NCBI RefSeq assembly: GCF_000092065.1
Contig: NC_009369.1
Location: forward strand, 1-64,000
Origin: Ostreococcus lucimarinus CCE9901
Taxonomy: Eukaryota; Chlorophyta; Mamiellophyceae; Mamiellales; Bathycoccaceae
DNA length: 64,000 nucleotides
Reading direction: 5' to 3'
Below, one piece after another: positions 27,049 through 36,351 of the stretch. The notes below the pieces were generated by a model. The model was not told the origin of the DNA, ran no database searches, and worked only from the letters and a program-made list of their open reading frames with translations. The position numbers and the translations under genes are program-made. How positions within the stretch are numbered: the first letter of the stretch is position 1; each line of letters starts with the position of its first letter.

Positions 27049-29976
27049 ATGGCGCCGCCGTCGGCGCCGAACGACGAGCTCCTGTCGACGATACTGTTTT
27101 TGATCAACAATCACTACTGGTGCGCGCTGTACGAGCTCTACGTCGACGCGCGAAGGCTGAATGTGTTGGATGCGGATTTGCCTTCGCTGAACACTTTAAA
27201 GTCGTTCTTTAACGACTCAAAGCGGTTCCCCGACGGCGTGTTTCGCGCGGTCAACGACGCGTTCGACAGTGGGGTGTCGGCCGCGCGCGTGGTGGACGCG
27301 GAGTCGCGCGCGGCGGTGGCGGAGTACGAGTTGAGGTGCGCGCGGGAAGATTTGCAAAACTCGCGGCGAGGCGCCGGCGGAGGCGGAGGCGAGGACGGTG
27401 GCGAAGACGCGAGCGGGGCGAGCGTGCGGCGAGGCGTGGACGCGGATGATGCGTTTGCGCCCACGAGCGGTGATTCCGCGCGCTCGAGCGCGGATGACGT
27501 GGGTTTGGATGCGAAACTAGACGCGGCGACGTACGAGTACCTGTCTCGTCGCGGATACAAAGCCACGGCGCTTTCGATGCGCGACGAATCGTCCACAGCG
27601 GCGAAGTTGATGGAAAAAGATTTCGCGAGCGATGGAGAAAGAAGTTTCGGGGCGCTGCGAAGGATGTACGAGCGCGCGAGAATGACCGAGACGACGGCGA
27701 GCGCCCTGGAGAGCGAACGCGCGCGCGTCGACGACGTGGAGAGCGAGCTGATTCGCGCCCGCGCGCGAATCGATGAACTCGAACGCGAAAATACGACGAC
27801 GACGACGTTGCGCGACGCGTTATCGTCGAAATTAGCGCTAGCAGAAAGTGAGCTGAGCGATTTGAAGGTTTCGGCGGCGCAGTGGGAGAAGAAGGCGACG
27901 GAATCCGCGAGCGAGGTGAATAGGCTGTTGTCTGAACTCGGCGCTGGGAACGAGGAATGGTCGAGTCGCGACGGCAACGGAGTGCCGCGAACGACGATTG
28001 AAGAGAACGATACAATCGACGCGGTCTTGTCGTTCATTTGCGCGATCGCGCCGAAGGTTTCGCCGGCGGCGCGGAAGGAGTTGCTGCCGATGATTTCCCG
28101 CGCGTGCGTGCGAGCCGCCGGCGATGAAAAACGCGCCGCACGGTCTTCGAATCTGTTTTTTGAGCTCTTCAAAGCCCCGAATGCAGAACAGAGAGATGCA
28201 ATCGTCGACGCGATCGCGAACGTTGGCGAAATCGTGGGCATGAACGCCTTCGAGGGGACATTCATTCGAGGCTGCCTCGGATCCGAAGCCGTGGCGACGA
28301 TGAACGAAGAGCGACGAGTGCTCGTGCTCGACGCCATCGCCAAGCTCGGCGCATCATCGTGGTTTACTTTGAATAATTTTGTCATGGATGGTTTCAAGCG
28401 TGCCGCGGTAGATCCAAGCGATGGTGTTCGAGCGGAGTGCTCACGAGCGGTGGAGCGTTACATCGCCGCAAACGCGCCGAGCGACGACAACATGGAAACG
28501 ATTGAAGACGTTTTGATGACGCTCGCGTGCGACGGCTCCGACGAAGTTGCCGACGCCGCGCGAGCGACGCTCGCCCCCGCCGTCGCATCTTGGTACCTAG
28601 GTGCGAATCCACGACGGTTCACGGACGTTTTCGCGCGAAAGGTGCTCGACAAAGCCGCCGAGGCATTGCGGAGCGGATGGACCGGCGAAGGCGCCGAGCG
28701 GGAGTTCAAGGGTTGGGTGTCTCCAGAAGATGGTGATCGTCATCGATGGCACGCGACGAGCCTAGTAAAGACGTTTGAAGCGTTTGCGCGGCCGATTCGC
28801 GAGGCGTTAAGCGCGACGAAACCCGCGTCTATCGCAGACGGCGTCGACGACGCGCTGAGCAAAGACGCTCCAGATTCCTGGCCTTTCGCGCAGTGGTGCG
28901 TAAAAGAAGCCTCAGACTTGATTGTCCAAGTCATTAGCTCCACCGCACCCGATGTCGTCGGTCAAGAGTCCGTGAGAGAGAGCATATGCGCCGCCGTCGC
29001 GTCTTGGTGCGGCGTTCTCGGCGCGCTCGCCACGCGAGCGGTTTTGATTGGAAAAGTGAACGATGCTTGCTTGGTGAGTTACGATCAGCGTCGCGCGGTG
29101 ATGCCAATATTGCTCGCGGGCGTGGTTCCTTACACCCCGGACGGTGGCGCCGTGCTCGGAGATTACATTAAGCGCCTGATTCAACAAGCCAGCGCGGAGT
29201 CGTGCGATGAAATCATCGACGCCGCGCGGTACCTCGCCGCGTTCGAGCAGCACACCGCAAACTTGCTCGATGCGTTGAAGCGGTGCGCGCATCCGATCGC
29301 TGAGAACCCACCGACCGTGCGCCTTATCACCGCACGTCTTCTCGCGGCGACGTCGGAGATTTTGCCGCTCAAGCACGTGCTCGAACACGTCTATCCCGCG
29401 CTCAACGTTTTGCGAGCCGATCCCGAGACGAGTGTCCGCCGCGAAACCGCTCTAGCGCTCGCGGTGTGCGCGTGCACGCACTACGAGACTATCGAACCGA
29501 CGACGCAAACGATGCGTCAGCTCGAGTCGTTGATCGGCGACTCCGACGTCGGCGTCCGCGTCGCCGTCGTCGAGGCGATGTCCCTCGGCGCGTCGGTGCC
29601 CGGAACGTCGTTCGCCGTCTCCGCCGCCAGCGCGCTCTCAGCCATCGCGCAGCTGCCGAGTGAAGAACACGAGATCGCGCACGCGCTTTTCGCGGCCATT
29701 CGCGACATGCTCGGCGCGGATGGCGATTTGTTCCCTCAAATCTCCCCCGCCCTCGTCGCCTTGCTCGCGAGCGGAGGCCTCGACCAGGGGCGTCGCGCCC
29801 AAGTCGAAACCATGCTTCGCGACGGCGGCTGGTCCCCCGACACCGCGCCATCGAGCATCACCAACGTCACCGTCGACGCGCCCCACGCACCGGGACGCGG
29901 GAGGTCCTCCGCGTTCGATCGTATGAAGAGCGTGGGCCGTTCCGCCTTCGGCGGCCGCGGTCGCGACGCTCGATGA
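27049..29976 (+). CDS. RELCH-like LisH, coiled-coil and HEAT-repeat protein
   Basis: 975 residues. The N-terminus (ELLSTILFLINNHYWCALYELYVDAR) is the conserved start of the RELCH/KIAA1468 family. A LisH-like motif YEYLSRRGYKATALSMRDE lies near residue 165. A coiled coil covers about 215-300 (SALESERARVDDVESELIRARARIDELE...). From 320 to about 930 the protein is alpha-helical and HEAT-like (PMISRACVRAAGDEKR, HVYPALNVLRADPETSVRRETALAL). A basic GR-rich tail ends the protein. In animals the family links Rab11 recycling endosomes to sterol transfer at the trans-Golgi. Whether that role is kept in an alga is unknown. No introns are needed. Confidence 0.78.
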   Translation: MAPPSAPNDELLSTILFLINNHYWCALYELYVDARRLNVLDADLPSLNTLKSFFNDSKRFPDGVFRAVNDAFDSGVSAARVVDAESRAAVAEYELRCAREDLQNSRRGAGGGGGEDGGEDASGASVRRGVDADDAFAPTSGDSARSSADDVGLDAKLDAATYEYLSRRGYKATALSMRDESSTAAKLMEKDFASDGERSFGALRRMYERARMTETTASALESERARVDDVESELIRARARIDELERENTTTTTLRDALSSKLALAESELSDLKVSAAQWEKKATESASEVNRLLSELGAGNEEWSSRDGNGVPRTTIEENDTIDAVLSFICAIAPKVSPAARKELLPMISRACVRAAGDEKRAARSSNLFFELFKAPNAEQRDAIVDAIANVGEIVGMNAFEGTFIRGCLGSEAVATMNEERRVLVLDAIAKLGASSWFTLNNFVMDGFKRAAVDPSDGVRAECSRAVERYIAANAPSDDNMETIEDVLMTLACDGSDEVADAARATLAPAVASWYLGANPRRFTDVFARKVLDKAAEALRSGWTGEGAEREFKGWVSPEDGDRHRWHATSLVKTFEAFARPIREALSATKPASIADGVDDALSKDAPDSWPFAQWCVKEASDLIVQVISSTAPDVVGQESVRESICAAVASWCGVLGALATRAVLIGKVNDACLVSYDQRRAVMPILLAGVVPYTPDGGAVLGDYIKRLIQQASAESCDEIIDAARYLAAFEQHTANLLDALKRCAHPIAENPPTVRLITARLLAATSEILPLKHVLEHVYPALNVLRADPETSVRRETALALAVCACTHYETIEPTTQTMRQLESLIGDSDVGVRVAVVEAMSLGASVPGTSFAVSAASALSAIAQLPSEEHEIAHALFAAIRDMLGADGDLFPQISPALVALLASGGLDQGRRAQVETMLRDGGWSPDTAPSSITNVTVDAPHAPGRGRSSAFDRMKSVGRSAFGGRGRDAR

Positions 29977-30287
29977 CCCTCGCCGCGCCCATCGCGCGTC
30001 TCGATCGATCTCGGCGATCGATCGATTAGCACTAGAAAAATTTGTCGTCGCGAAATCTCGCACCGAGGTCCCGTTCGATTGCGCGAAATCGCGTCCTCTC
30101 TTCCTCGTCGTCGTCGTCGGCGTAACCCCGCGACGCCGCCCCAGCGAAATTCGTCACGTCGCGAGCGCGCGCCGCACATCGCGTCGCGCTCGGCCGTCGC
30201 ACTCGCGCGCGTCGCGCACGACCTCGAGCGCGCCATCGTCGACGCCCCCGCGCGCGTTTCCGCGATCCTCCGCGCGGTGCGACGACG
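29977..30287. promoter_or_regulatory. 311-bp intergenic region before bL12m
   Basis: This lies between two plus-strand genes. It contains CGATCGATC-type palindromic stretches near 30003-30028 and CGTCGTCGTCGTCGG near 30106. I see no exon of either neighbour and no structured RNA. It must hold the 3' UTR of the RELCH-like gene and the bL12m promoter. Confidence 0.5.
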
Positions 30288-31022
30288 ATGTTTCGATCGT
30301 CGAGCCGCCGCGCGATCGCCGCCGCGGTGCGATGCGCGCGCGCGCCGCCTCGAGCGGCCGATTGCGCGCGCGCGACGCGGACGATGCCGACGGACGCGAA
30401 CCTGTCCTCGCCCGCGCGCGTCGGGCGCGCGACGATGCGTCGCGCGTCGACGATGGAGCGGGACGGCGAGAATCGCGCGCGAGGCTTCGCGTCGGCGTCG
30501 AACGCGACGCGTATGAGCGCGAACGCGGACGACGAGGCGAAGAACGCGAAGGACGATGACGTGGTGGTTGATTTGGACGCCGAGCTCGGCGCGCCGAAGA
30601 GCGCAAAGGTGGCGGAGATTGCGGATCGAGTGTGCGAGTTGACGCTGATCGAGGTGAACGAGCTGTGCGACGTCTTGGCGGAGAGACTCGGATTGGGCGA
30701 TATGAGTGGGATGATGTTCGGTGGAGGCGTGATGCCCGCCGGCGGTGGGGGCGGCGGTGGCGGCGGCGGCGGCGGCGGTAACGCCGCGGCGGCGCCCGCG
30801 GAGGAGAAGACGTCGTTCGCGTTGAAGCTGGAATCCTTCGACGCGGCGCAAAAGATTAAAGTCATCAAGGAGGTGCGCGCCATCACCGATCTCGGGTTGA
30901 AAGAGGCCAAAGAACTCGTCGAAGGCGCGCCCGCGGTGTTGAAGAAAGAGTTGAAGAAGGAAGAAGCGGAGGCGTTGATTGCTAAATTGACCGCCGTGGG
31001 CGCGGTGGCGGCGCTCGAGTAA
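30288..31022 (+). CDS. Mitochondrial ribosomal protein bL12m
   Basis: 244 residues. The Arg/Ser/Ala-rich N-terminus (MFRSSSRRAIAAAVRCARAP...) is a typical mitochondrial presequence. The bL12 N-terminal dimerisation domain follows near 110-150 (AEIADRVCELTLIEVNELCDVLAERLGL). A hinge built from a long glycine run and AAAAPAEEK comes next. The C-terminal factor-binding domain is near 170-244: TSFALKLESFDAAQKIKVIKEVRAITDLGLKEAKELVEGAPAVLKKEL. bL12 recruits translational GTPases to the ribosome stalk. The plastid copy would be expected to have a different presequence, so mitochondrial assignment is likely but not certain. The glycine-only hinge replaces the usual Ala/Pro hinge. Confidence 0.88.
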   Translation: MFRSSSRRAIAAAVRCARAPPRAADCARATRTMPTDANLSSPARVGRATMRRASTMERDGENRARGFASASNATRMSANADDEAKNAKDDDVVVDLDAELGAPKSAKVAEIADRVCELTLIEVNELCDVLAERLGLGDMSGMMFGGGVMPAGGGGGGGGGGGGGNAAAAPAEEKTSFALKLESFDAAQKIKVIKEVRAITDLGLKEAKELVEGAPAVLKKELKKEEAEALIAKLTAVGAVAALE

Positions 31023-31284
31023 ATTACGCCGGCGCGCCGGTTAGCGTTTCTAGACAGAGTTCAATAACGACATCGACGACGATCGCGTCGCGTCACCGTT
31101 CGAGATCTCACGCCTCATCGCGCGCGCGCGCGCCCGTCCCCGATTCTCGATTCGCGCGCCGCGCCGCGCTCGCCGCGCGCGCCGCCCGTACCCCCCGTCG
31201 CGCGCGTCGAAATTCCATCGACGCGGTCGGTTTCGATTTCGAAACCGATCGATCGACCGATCGATCGATCGATCGAGACGATCG

Positions 31285-32147
31285 ATGGAGACGTTCGACG
31301 TCGGTCGCGCGCGCCCGCACTCGGCGACGACGACGATGTTCGCGCCGACGCAGGCTCGAACGATGGCGCCGACGCGCGTGACGATGGCGCCGACGCGCGC
31401 GCGCGCGACGCGCGTCTCGACGGTGACGCGCGCGAGCGAAGGTGCGCGCGCGACGACGCAATCGACGCGGCCTCGCGTCGTGGATAGGTCACGCGCGACG
31501 ACATCGTTCGCGACGACGACGCGACGCGACGGCGCGCGCGAGCGAACGATCGCGACGTCGATCGATCGATCGCGCGCGTCGATGCCGCCGTCGAGAGATC
31601 GGTCGACGCGCGAGGGGCGCGGCGCGCGCGAAGACGATCGAGGGAGGGCGCGCGGGACGCGCGCGGGACGCGCCGCGACTGACGACGGAACGCGCGTTTA
31701 ATCGTGAATAGCGTCGGATAAGAACTTGGAGGTGATGCGAAAGTTTTCTGAACAGTACGCGCGCGGGAGTGGGACGTACTTTTGCATGGATAAGAGCGTG
31801 ACGGCGGTCGTGATTCAAGGTTTGGCGGAACACAAGGACACGCTCGGGTCGCCGCTGTGCCCGTGCAGGCACTACGACGATAAGGAGGCGGAAGTCGCGC
31901 AGGGATTCTGGAACTGTCCGTGCGTGCCGATGCGCGAGCGGAAGGAGTGTCACTGTGCGTGTGCGCGCGATGCGACGACTCGGCGAACGAACCGCGCGCT
32001 TTTCGAATCTCACGACGAACGCTCGTTTACTGACTTCGCGCTCCTCGTCGAACAGGCATGCTCTTCTTGACGGAGGATAACGACTTCGCGGGCGACGAGC
32101 AGACGATCACGATGGACGAACTGGTGGAATTGACCGAGGACATGTAG
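31285..32147 (+). CDS. FTRC: Ferredoxin-thioredoxin reductase catalytic (beta) subunit
   Basis: Three exons: 31285-31441 (transit peptide), 31712-31954 and 32056-32147. They encode 163 residues. The mature protein starts near SDKNLEVMRKFSEQYA. The cysteines that hold the 4Fe-4S cluster and the redox disulfide are all present: YFCMDKSV, CPCRHYDD, FWNCPCVPMRERKECHC. The splice at CH|C then gives MLFLTEDNDFAGDEQTITMDEL, exactly as in the family. The enzyme passes electrons from photosynthetic ferredoxin to thioredoxins in the stroma. Introns start GTGCGC and GTGCGT, with ACTGAC 28 and 21 nt before the acceptors. An alternative start ATG is 31336. Exon 1 follows a GATCGATCGATC tract. Confidence 0.94.
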
Positions 32148-32317
32148 AGCCCTCGATCGGGACGAAACAGCGCGCCTCAATGTATTTAACTTTACCCATT
32201 TTCTTTCCAAAACTGAACCCGCGCGCCCCCCCCCCCAGCGTCGACGCGCGCGCGCGCCGAGCGTCGAATGTTCACTCTAATGTCGTTTCGTGCAGTGTTA
32301 CAACTGAAAAGTATTGA

Positions 32318-33451
32318 TTAGAAGCACTTACGGTGGACGATAGAAGGTCCGGCTTCGTTGTACTCGCTCTTCGCGATCCACATTTGTTGGAACGTGGACA
32401 AAGACGCGAGGATGGACCCGCCGATCCAAACCGAGTACTTGCGCTCGTGCGGGGCGACGACCTTGATTTTCATGGACGACGGCGCCAGAGCGGTGAGCTC
32501 CTTGGACACGCGATCGGCGATGCCGGGGAACATGGTAGTACCACCGGAAAGCACGATGTTGGCGTACAAATCGCGCCTGATGTCGACGTCGCAACGCATG
32601 ATGGAGTTGTACGTCGTCTCGTGAATGCCCGGGGTTTCCATGCCGATCAAACTGGGCTGGAACAAAACCTCGGGGCAACGGAAACGTTCGTTACCGATCG
32701 TGATCATTTGTCCATCGGGAAGCTCGTACGACTTCTCGATCGTGGAGGAGCTTTGGCTCGCCGCCATTTCCTCGTCGAAATCCACCGCGACGTACGCGAG
32801 CTTCTCCTTGATGTCGCGAACGATTTCGCGCTCCGCCGACGTCGTGAAAGAGTGTCCGCGCTCGGTCAAGATCTTCACCATGTAATCGGTCAAATCTCTA
32901 CCCGCGAGATCGAGGCGAAGGATGGCGTGCGGTAACGCGTAGCCCTCGTAAATCGGCACCGTGTGCGATACGCCGTCGCCGCAGTCGAGCACGATGCCCG
33001 TCGTGCGGCCCGAGGCGTACAGGGACAACACGGCCTGGATGGAGACGTACATGGCGGGCACGTTGAAAGTCTCGAACATGATTTGGCACATCTTCTCGCG
33101 ATTCGCCTTCGGGTTCATCGGGGCCTCGGTCAAAAGCACGGGGTGCTCGGCCGGGTCCACGCGAAGCTCGTTGTAAAACGTGTGATGCCAGATCTTCTCC
33201 ATGTCGTCCCAGTTGGTGACGATCCCGTGTTCGATCGGATACTTGAGCGTCAAGATCCCTCGCTTACTCTGCGCCTCGTCTCCGACGTAGCAATCCTTCT
33301 GCCCCATGCCCACCATGACGCCGTGGTGTCGCGGTCGACCGACGATGGACGGAAACACCGCCTTCGGGGCGTCGTCGCCCGCGAACCCGGCTTTCACCAT
33401 CCCCGACCCGTTATCGCACACCAGCGCGGACACTTCGCCCTCATCCGCCAT
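32318..33451 (-). CDS. ACT1: Actin
   Basis: 377 residues, full conventional length, starting [42 protein letters not shown] and ending SIVHRKCF. The nucleotide-binding loops [24 protein letters not shown] and [10 protein letters not shown] are intact. The product is a cytoskeletal ATPase. The frame stays open upstream of 33451, but that portion is 5' UTR. A splice acceptor TAG lies nine nucleotides before the ATG and an ACTGAC branch motif sits upstream of it. The first 27 codons and the whole upstream region are duplicated 2.2 kb away (35554-36351). Confidence 0.98.
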   Translation of the reverse strand: MADEGEVSALVCDNGSGMVKAGFAGDDAPKAVFPSIVGRPRHHGVMVGMGQKDCYVGDEAQSKRGILTLKYPIEHGIVTNWDDMEKIWHHTFYNELRVDPAEHPVLLTEAPMNPKANREKMCQIMFETFNVPAMYVSIQAVLSLYASGRTTGIVLDCGDGVSHTVPIYEGYALPHAILRLDLAGRDLTDYMVKILTERGHSFTTSAEREIVRDIKEKLAYVAVDFDEEMAASQSSSTIEKSYELPDGQMITIGNERFRCPEVLFQPSLIGMETPGIHETTYNSIMRCDVDIRRDLYANIVLSGGTTMFPGIADRVSKELTALAPSSMKIKVVAPHERKYSVWIGGSILASLSTFQQMWIAKSEYNEAGPSIVHRKCF

Positions 33452-33464
33452 CTTTCTTTCGTTC

Positions 33465-33877
33465 CTACGAATTCCGTCCGCGTCCTCGTCGCGCGTCGTC
33501 AGTCCTCGCTCGCGCGTCCTCGTCGCCGATCTCGTCCCGTCGCGTCGCGTCGCGTCGCGTCGCGTCCTCGTCCGCGACGCGACTCGCGCCGTCCTCTCGC
33601 GCGCGTCTCGCGCGCGTCTCGCGGTTCGTTCGTCCACCCCGAGCCGTCGCGCCCGATCGATCGTTCGCGAATCGTTCGCGAATCGAATCGTTCGCGAATC
33701 GGGGTGCGAATCGAATCAATCAATCAATCAACGACTCGCTTTGAAATCGTTCGCGCATCCGTCGCCCGTTCGCGTTTTGTCGTTCGCGTCGCGCCCGCGC
33801 GACCGACGTCGAATCCTCGGGACGTCGCGCGCGCCTCGGTCGCGTCGGTCGCGCGCCTCGCCTCGCCTCGCGCGCAC
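33465..33877 (-). other. Probable 5'-UTR intron of actin
   Basis: On the minus strand the acceptor reads ATTCGTAG, followed by GAACGAAAG and the ATG. ACTGAC occupies 33498-33503, leaving 33 nt to the acceptor, just as in the coding introns here. A plausible donor is GTGCGC with its first G at 33877. The acceptor and branch are well supported by analogy, but the donor is a guess among several. Confidence 0.55.
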
Positions 33878-33990
33878 CGTCGTCCGTCGTCCGCCGCGAT
33901 CTCGCGGTCGTCGCGAACGCAATCAATCGCGACGTCGCGGGCGCGTCGCATCGTCGCGGGCGCGCGCGTCGCGGCCCGGCGGTGTGTACC

Positions 33991-34166
33991 GTATATAAAA
34001 TACGAAACAATCGCGTATACGTTAGATCCCAAAACACCCATATATCGATCAATCACACGACCCAGATGTGCCCCGATCGCGATCGCGCGGCGCGCGGCGC
34101 GTCGCCGACGGGGGGTCTCTCGTCTATATAAAATACGAATCAATCACGTATACATAACACCCCAAA
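33991..34166. repeat. TATATAAAATACG tandem unit (U1 and truncated U2)
   Basis: U1 starts at 33991 and U2 near 34124. Each begins TATATAAAATACGAA, then CAATC-CGTATAC, CCCAAA, ATATATCGATCAATCACACG and GATCGCGATCGCGCGGCG. U2 is cut off after CCCAAA, where the low-GC island begins. The TATATAAAA core looks TATA-box-like but points away from actin. Function unknown. Confidence 0.75.
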
Positions 34167-35553
34167 ATTGCGAGCTATACCTTATCAGTATGTATTACTT
34201 TCCACGTCCCTAATATGTGCGCGCCGTCGAAGTGCTAATAACTCGCGACGACGCTACAACGCGACGCGCGGCGCGCGCGGCGCCGGGATCTCGCGCTCGT
34301 GATCTTTTACTTTCCGCCGACGCGCCGTTCGCGCGGAACTGCGATTCCGAAGTGTGCCGCTTTCATGCTAGACGTAACTTTTTGATTTTAGATTTTAAGG
34401 ATACAAACGAACTACTCGCGTGATTACACTGGGATACCGCATGGAATAGCGCGTTTGTGACCTAGATACAACTTCGGACAATGGTCTCGAATACAAAGTA
34501 TATTAACACATGAAAACCCATGGGCCACGTCACAAGCACTGGCGTATCAACTTTCGTAGGACATGTGCCAAAGAAGTGTCAATTAATTGCCCATCAGCGC
34601 AGTGGCGTTTTAGAACCAGAAACTTTTTGCACATCTATATACTTGAGGTTTCCTATTTGGATGTTTCCTGCGGACTGCCAATCCCACTCATACAAAAGAA
34701 TGCTAAGTACAGACTGATCGTATCGGTGCACAATATATTCTGTTGAAGGTGGGCCTTTGCGTGGTTTCGTCAGCTTACGACTGGATCCTGGAGGTGCCAT
34801 GCAAGAAAGACAGTTATGCACGCCGCATGCTATCCAAGGCGCGAGAACTGTCTTGTAAACATCCGACTGGAGGTTCGCTATCCAATATGTGGCAGCTATC
34901 TCCGTAAAGTTTTTGAATTTCGTACGGTCGACGTTCAGATAAGCATAAGTGGCGGGGTGTGTGTTCACCCCCATACCCAAAGCACCCAAACGACCGGCGA
35001 ATCCCACACCATCTTCGAGCACGTGAGACACCCACGTTTCCGGGTTTCCAAGGAAACGTGTTGAAGAATCTGCCCACATGAAAGCATCCAGGTCGTCAAA
35101 CACACGTAAAAACATCTGCACTACACGTGGTTTAAAACAGTACGTGTCTAAACGCTCTTGCTCTTCTATCACTAACGTCTGCAACTTGATCTGCGCCTTT
35201 ACTTTTTTCAATTGTAGCTTGTACTTTTGCAATAACCTGAACTCCGCATGCGCCATATCCAACGCGTCAACCTTGTGCATGTAGTATACAGAAACTATCC
35301 CACCATACCGGCTGTCTGCTAGAGAGCGCAGCATATCGAGATTTTCAGCGGCGTGGTTCGATGAGCACGCTGTCACTATTGCAAATCTGACTGTCTTGGC
35401 GCGAGTCCTGTGGCCGAGTCCTAAAATAAATTGAGGCCTGTGAAAAGCCAAATATCCCAACAATAACAGGAGCAGCGTGTTCAAGTGCGTACACGCCCTG
35501 AATTTCCACCGGTCTGCTTGGTCGTCGCCCCTGAATTTCCACCAGTCTGCTTG
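34167..35553. other. Lower-GC inserted island between the direct repeats
   Basis: 1,387 bp whose composition differs visibly from the surroundings. For example, line 34501-34560 is 28/60 G+C, while flanking lines are dominated by CGCG. It loses the CG-dinucleotide bias of the neighbouring DNA and has many TTT/AAA runs. It contains all of the DUF1647-like gene except the actin-derived codons. No terminal inverted repeats, short target-site duplication, or transposase frame is visible. The left ~430 bp (34167-34593) has no supported gene. Confidence 0.8.
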
Positions 35554-35634
35554 GTCGTCGCCCGCGAACCCGGCTTTCACCATCCCCGACCCGTTATCGC
35601 ACACCAGCGCGGACAGTTCGCCCTCATCCGCCAT
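34594..35634 (-). CDS. Chimeric actin N-terminus / DUF1647 (glycosyltransferase-like) type II membrane protein
   Basis: 346 residues. Residues 1-27 are the actin N-terminus ([20 protein letters not shown]..., one change, V7L). They are followed by two 11-residue repeats GDDQAD(W/R)WKFR that overlap the actin GDD. Then comes a hydrophobic anchor [15 protein letters not shown] near 53-67 and a lumenal-type domain. That domain follows the DUF1647 pattern: [19 protein letters not shown], then [28 protein letters not shown], then [13 protein letters not shown], then [21 protein letters not shown]1647 proteins are uncharacterised but have a glycosyltransferase-like layout. The actin piece comes from GC-rich DNA and the rest from lower-GC DNA. 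The open frame has no internal stop, so it may be expressed from the captured actin promoter. Confidence 0.85.
   Translation of the reverse strand: MADEGELSALVCDNGSGMVKAGFAGDDQADWWKFRGDDQADRWKFRACTHLNTLLLLLLGYLAFHRPQFILGLGHRTRAKTVRFAIVTACSSNHAAENLDMLRSLADSRYGGIVSVYYMHKVDALDMAHAEFRLLQKYKLQLKKVKAQIKLQTLVIEEQERLDTYCFKPRVVQMFLRVFDDLDAFMWADSSTRFLGNPETWVSHVLEDGVGFAGRLGALGMGVNTHPATYAYLNVDRTKFKNFTEIAATYWIANLQSDVYKTVLAPWIACGVHNCLSCMAPPGSSRKLTKPRKGPPSTEYIVHRYDQSVLSILLYEWDWQSAGNIQIGNLKYIDVQKVSGSKTPLR
35487..35561 (-). repeat. Tandem 33-bp duplication at the actin/DUF1647 fusion point
   Basis: Two adjacent 33-bp units encode [11 protein letters not shown] and [11 protein letters not shown]. They differ by one base that changes W to R. 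The first three codons of the upstream copy are also the last three actin-derived codons, GDD. The repeat thus starts within the junction and is in frame (11 codons), so it either arose during the joining or duplicated soon afterwards. Coordinates are approximate to a few bases. Confidence 0.85.
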
Positions 35635-36351
35635 CTTTCTTTCGTTCCTACGAATTCCGTCCGCGTCCTCGTCGCGCGTCGTCAGTCCTCGCTCGCGCGT
35701 CCTCGTCGCCGATCTCGTCCCGTCGCGTCGCGTCGCGTCGCGTCCTCGTCCCCGACGCGACTCGCGCCGCTCTCTCGCGCGCGTCTCGCGCGCGTCTCGC
35801 GGTTCGTTCGTCCACCCCGAGCCGTCGCGCCCGATCGATCGTTCGCGAATCGTTCGCGAGATCGCGAATCGTTCGCGAATCGTTCGCGAATCGAATCAAT
35901 CAATCAACGACTCGCTTTGAAATCGTTCGCGCATCCGTCGCCCGTTCGCGTTTTGTCGTTCGCGTCGCGCCCGCGCGCGCGACGTCGAATCCTCGGGACG
36001 TCGCGCGCGCCTCGGTCGCGTCGCGTCGCGTCGGTCGCCTCGCCTCGCCTCGCGCGCACCGTCGTCCGTCGTCCGCCGCGATCTCGCGGTCGTCGCGAAC
36101 GCAATCAATCGCGACGTCGCGGGCGCGGCGTCGCGGCGTCGCGGGCCGGCGGGGTGTTGTACGATATATAAAATACGAAACAATCGCGTATACATTACAC
36201 CCCAAACTACCGATATGTCGATCAATCACACGACCCAGACCCCCCGCGATCGCCGTTCGCCCCGATCGCGATCGCGCGGCGCCGGACGCGCGCCGCGCGA
36301 TCTCTCGTCTATATAAAATACGAATCAATCACGTATACATTATCCCCCAAA
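35554..36351. repeat. Direct repeat copy B: captured actin promoter and first codons
   Basis: About 798 bp matching copy A (33371-34166) in the same orientation. It carries the ATG at 35634, the acceptor TAG at 35648-35650, ACTGAC at 35681-35686 (minus strand), the candidate donor at 36059, and two TATATAAAATACG units. Every element seen upstream of true actin is therefore present upstream of the chimera. Beyond 36351 the repeat unit continues into the native region before the amylase gene. Confidence 0.9.

Larger units (their letters stand above)
33371..34166. repeat. Direct repeat copy A: actin 5' coding end plus upstream region
   Basis: About 796 bp, nearly identical in order and sequence to 35554-36351. 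It runs from codon 27 of actin through the UTR intron and promoter to a partial second TATATAAAATACG unit. Differences are a few substitutions, small changes in GTCGC and GAATC repeat number, and length changes in the two TATATAAAATACG units. Copy A sits at its native position behind the complete actin gene. Confidence 0.9.

Noticed and set aside
31245-31286. GATCGATC tract before FTRC as a mobile-element end
   Set aside because: It is a simple CGAT alternation that recurs in this CG-rich genome. No repeat partner or target duplication was found.
32225-32239. Run of C residues as a regulatory site or frameshift
   Set aside because: It is a homopolymer in the 3' space between FTRC and actin, prone to slippage, and touches no coding frame.
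34167-35553. The low-GC island as a transposon
   Set aside because: It lacks terminal inverted repeats, a short target-site duplication and any transposase. The flanking 797-bp direct repeats are copies of actin DNA and not LTR-like in sequence or length.
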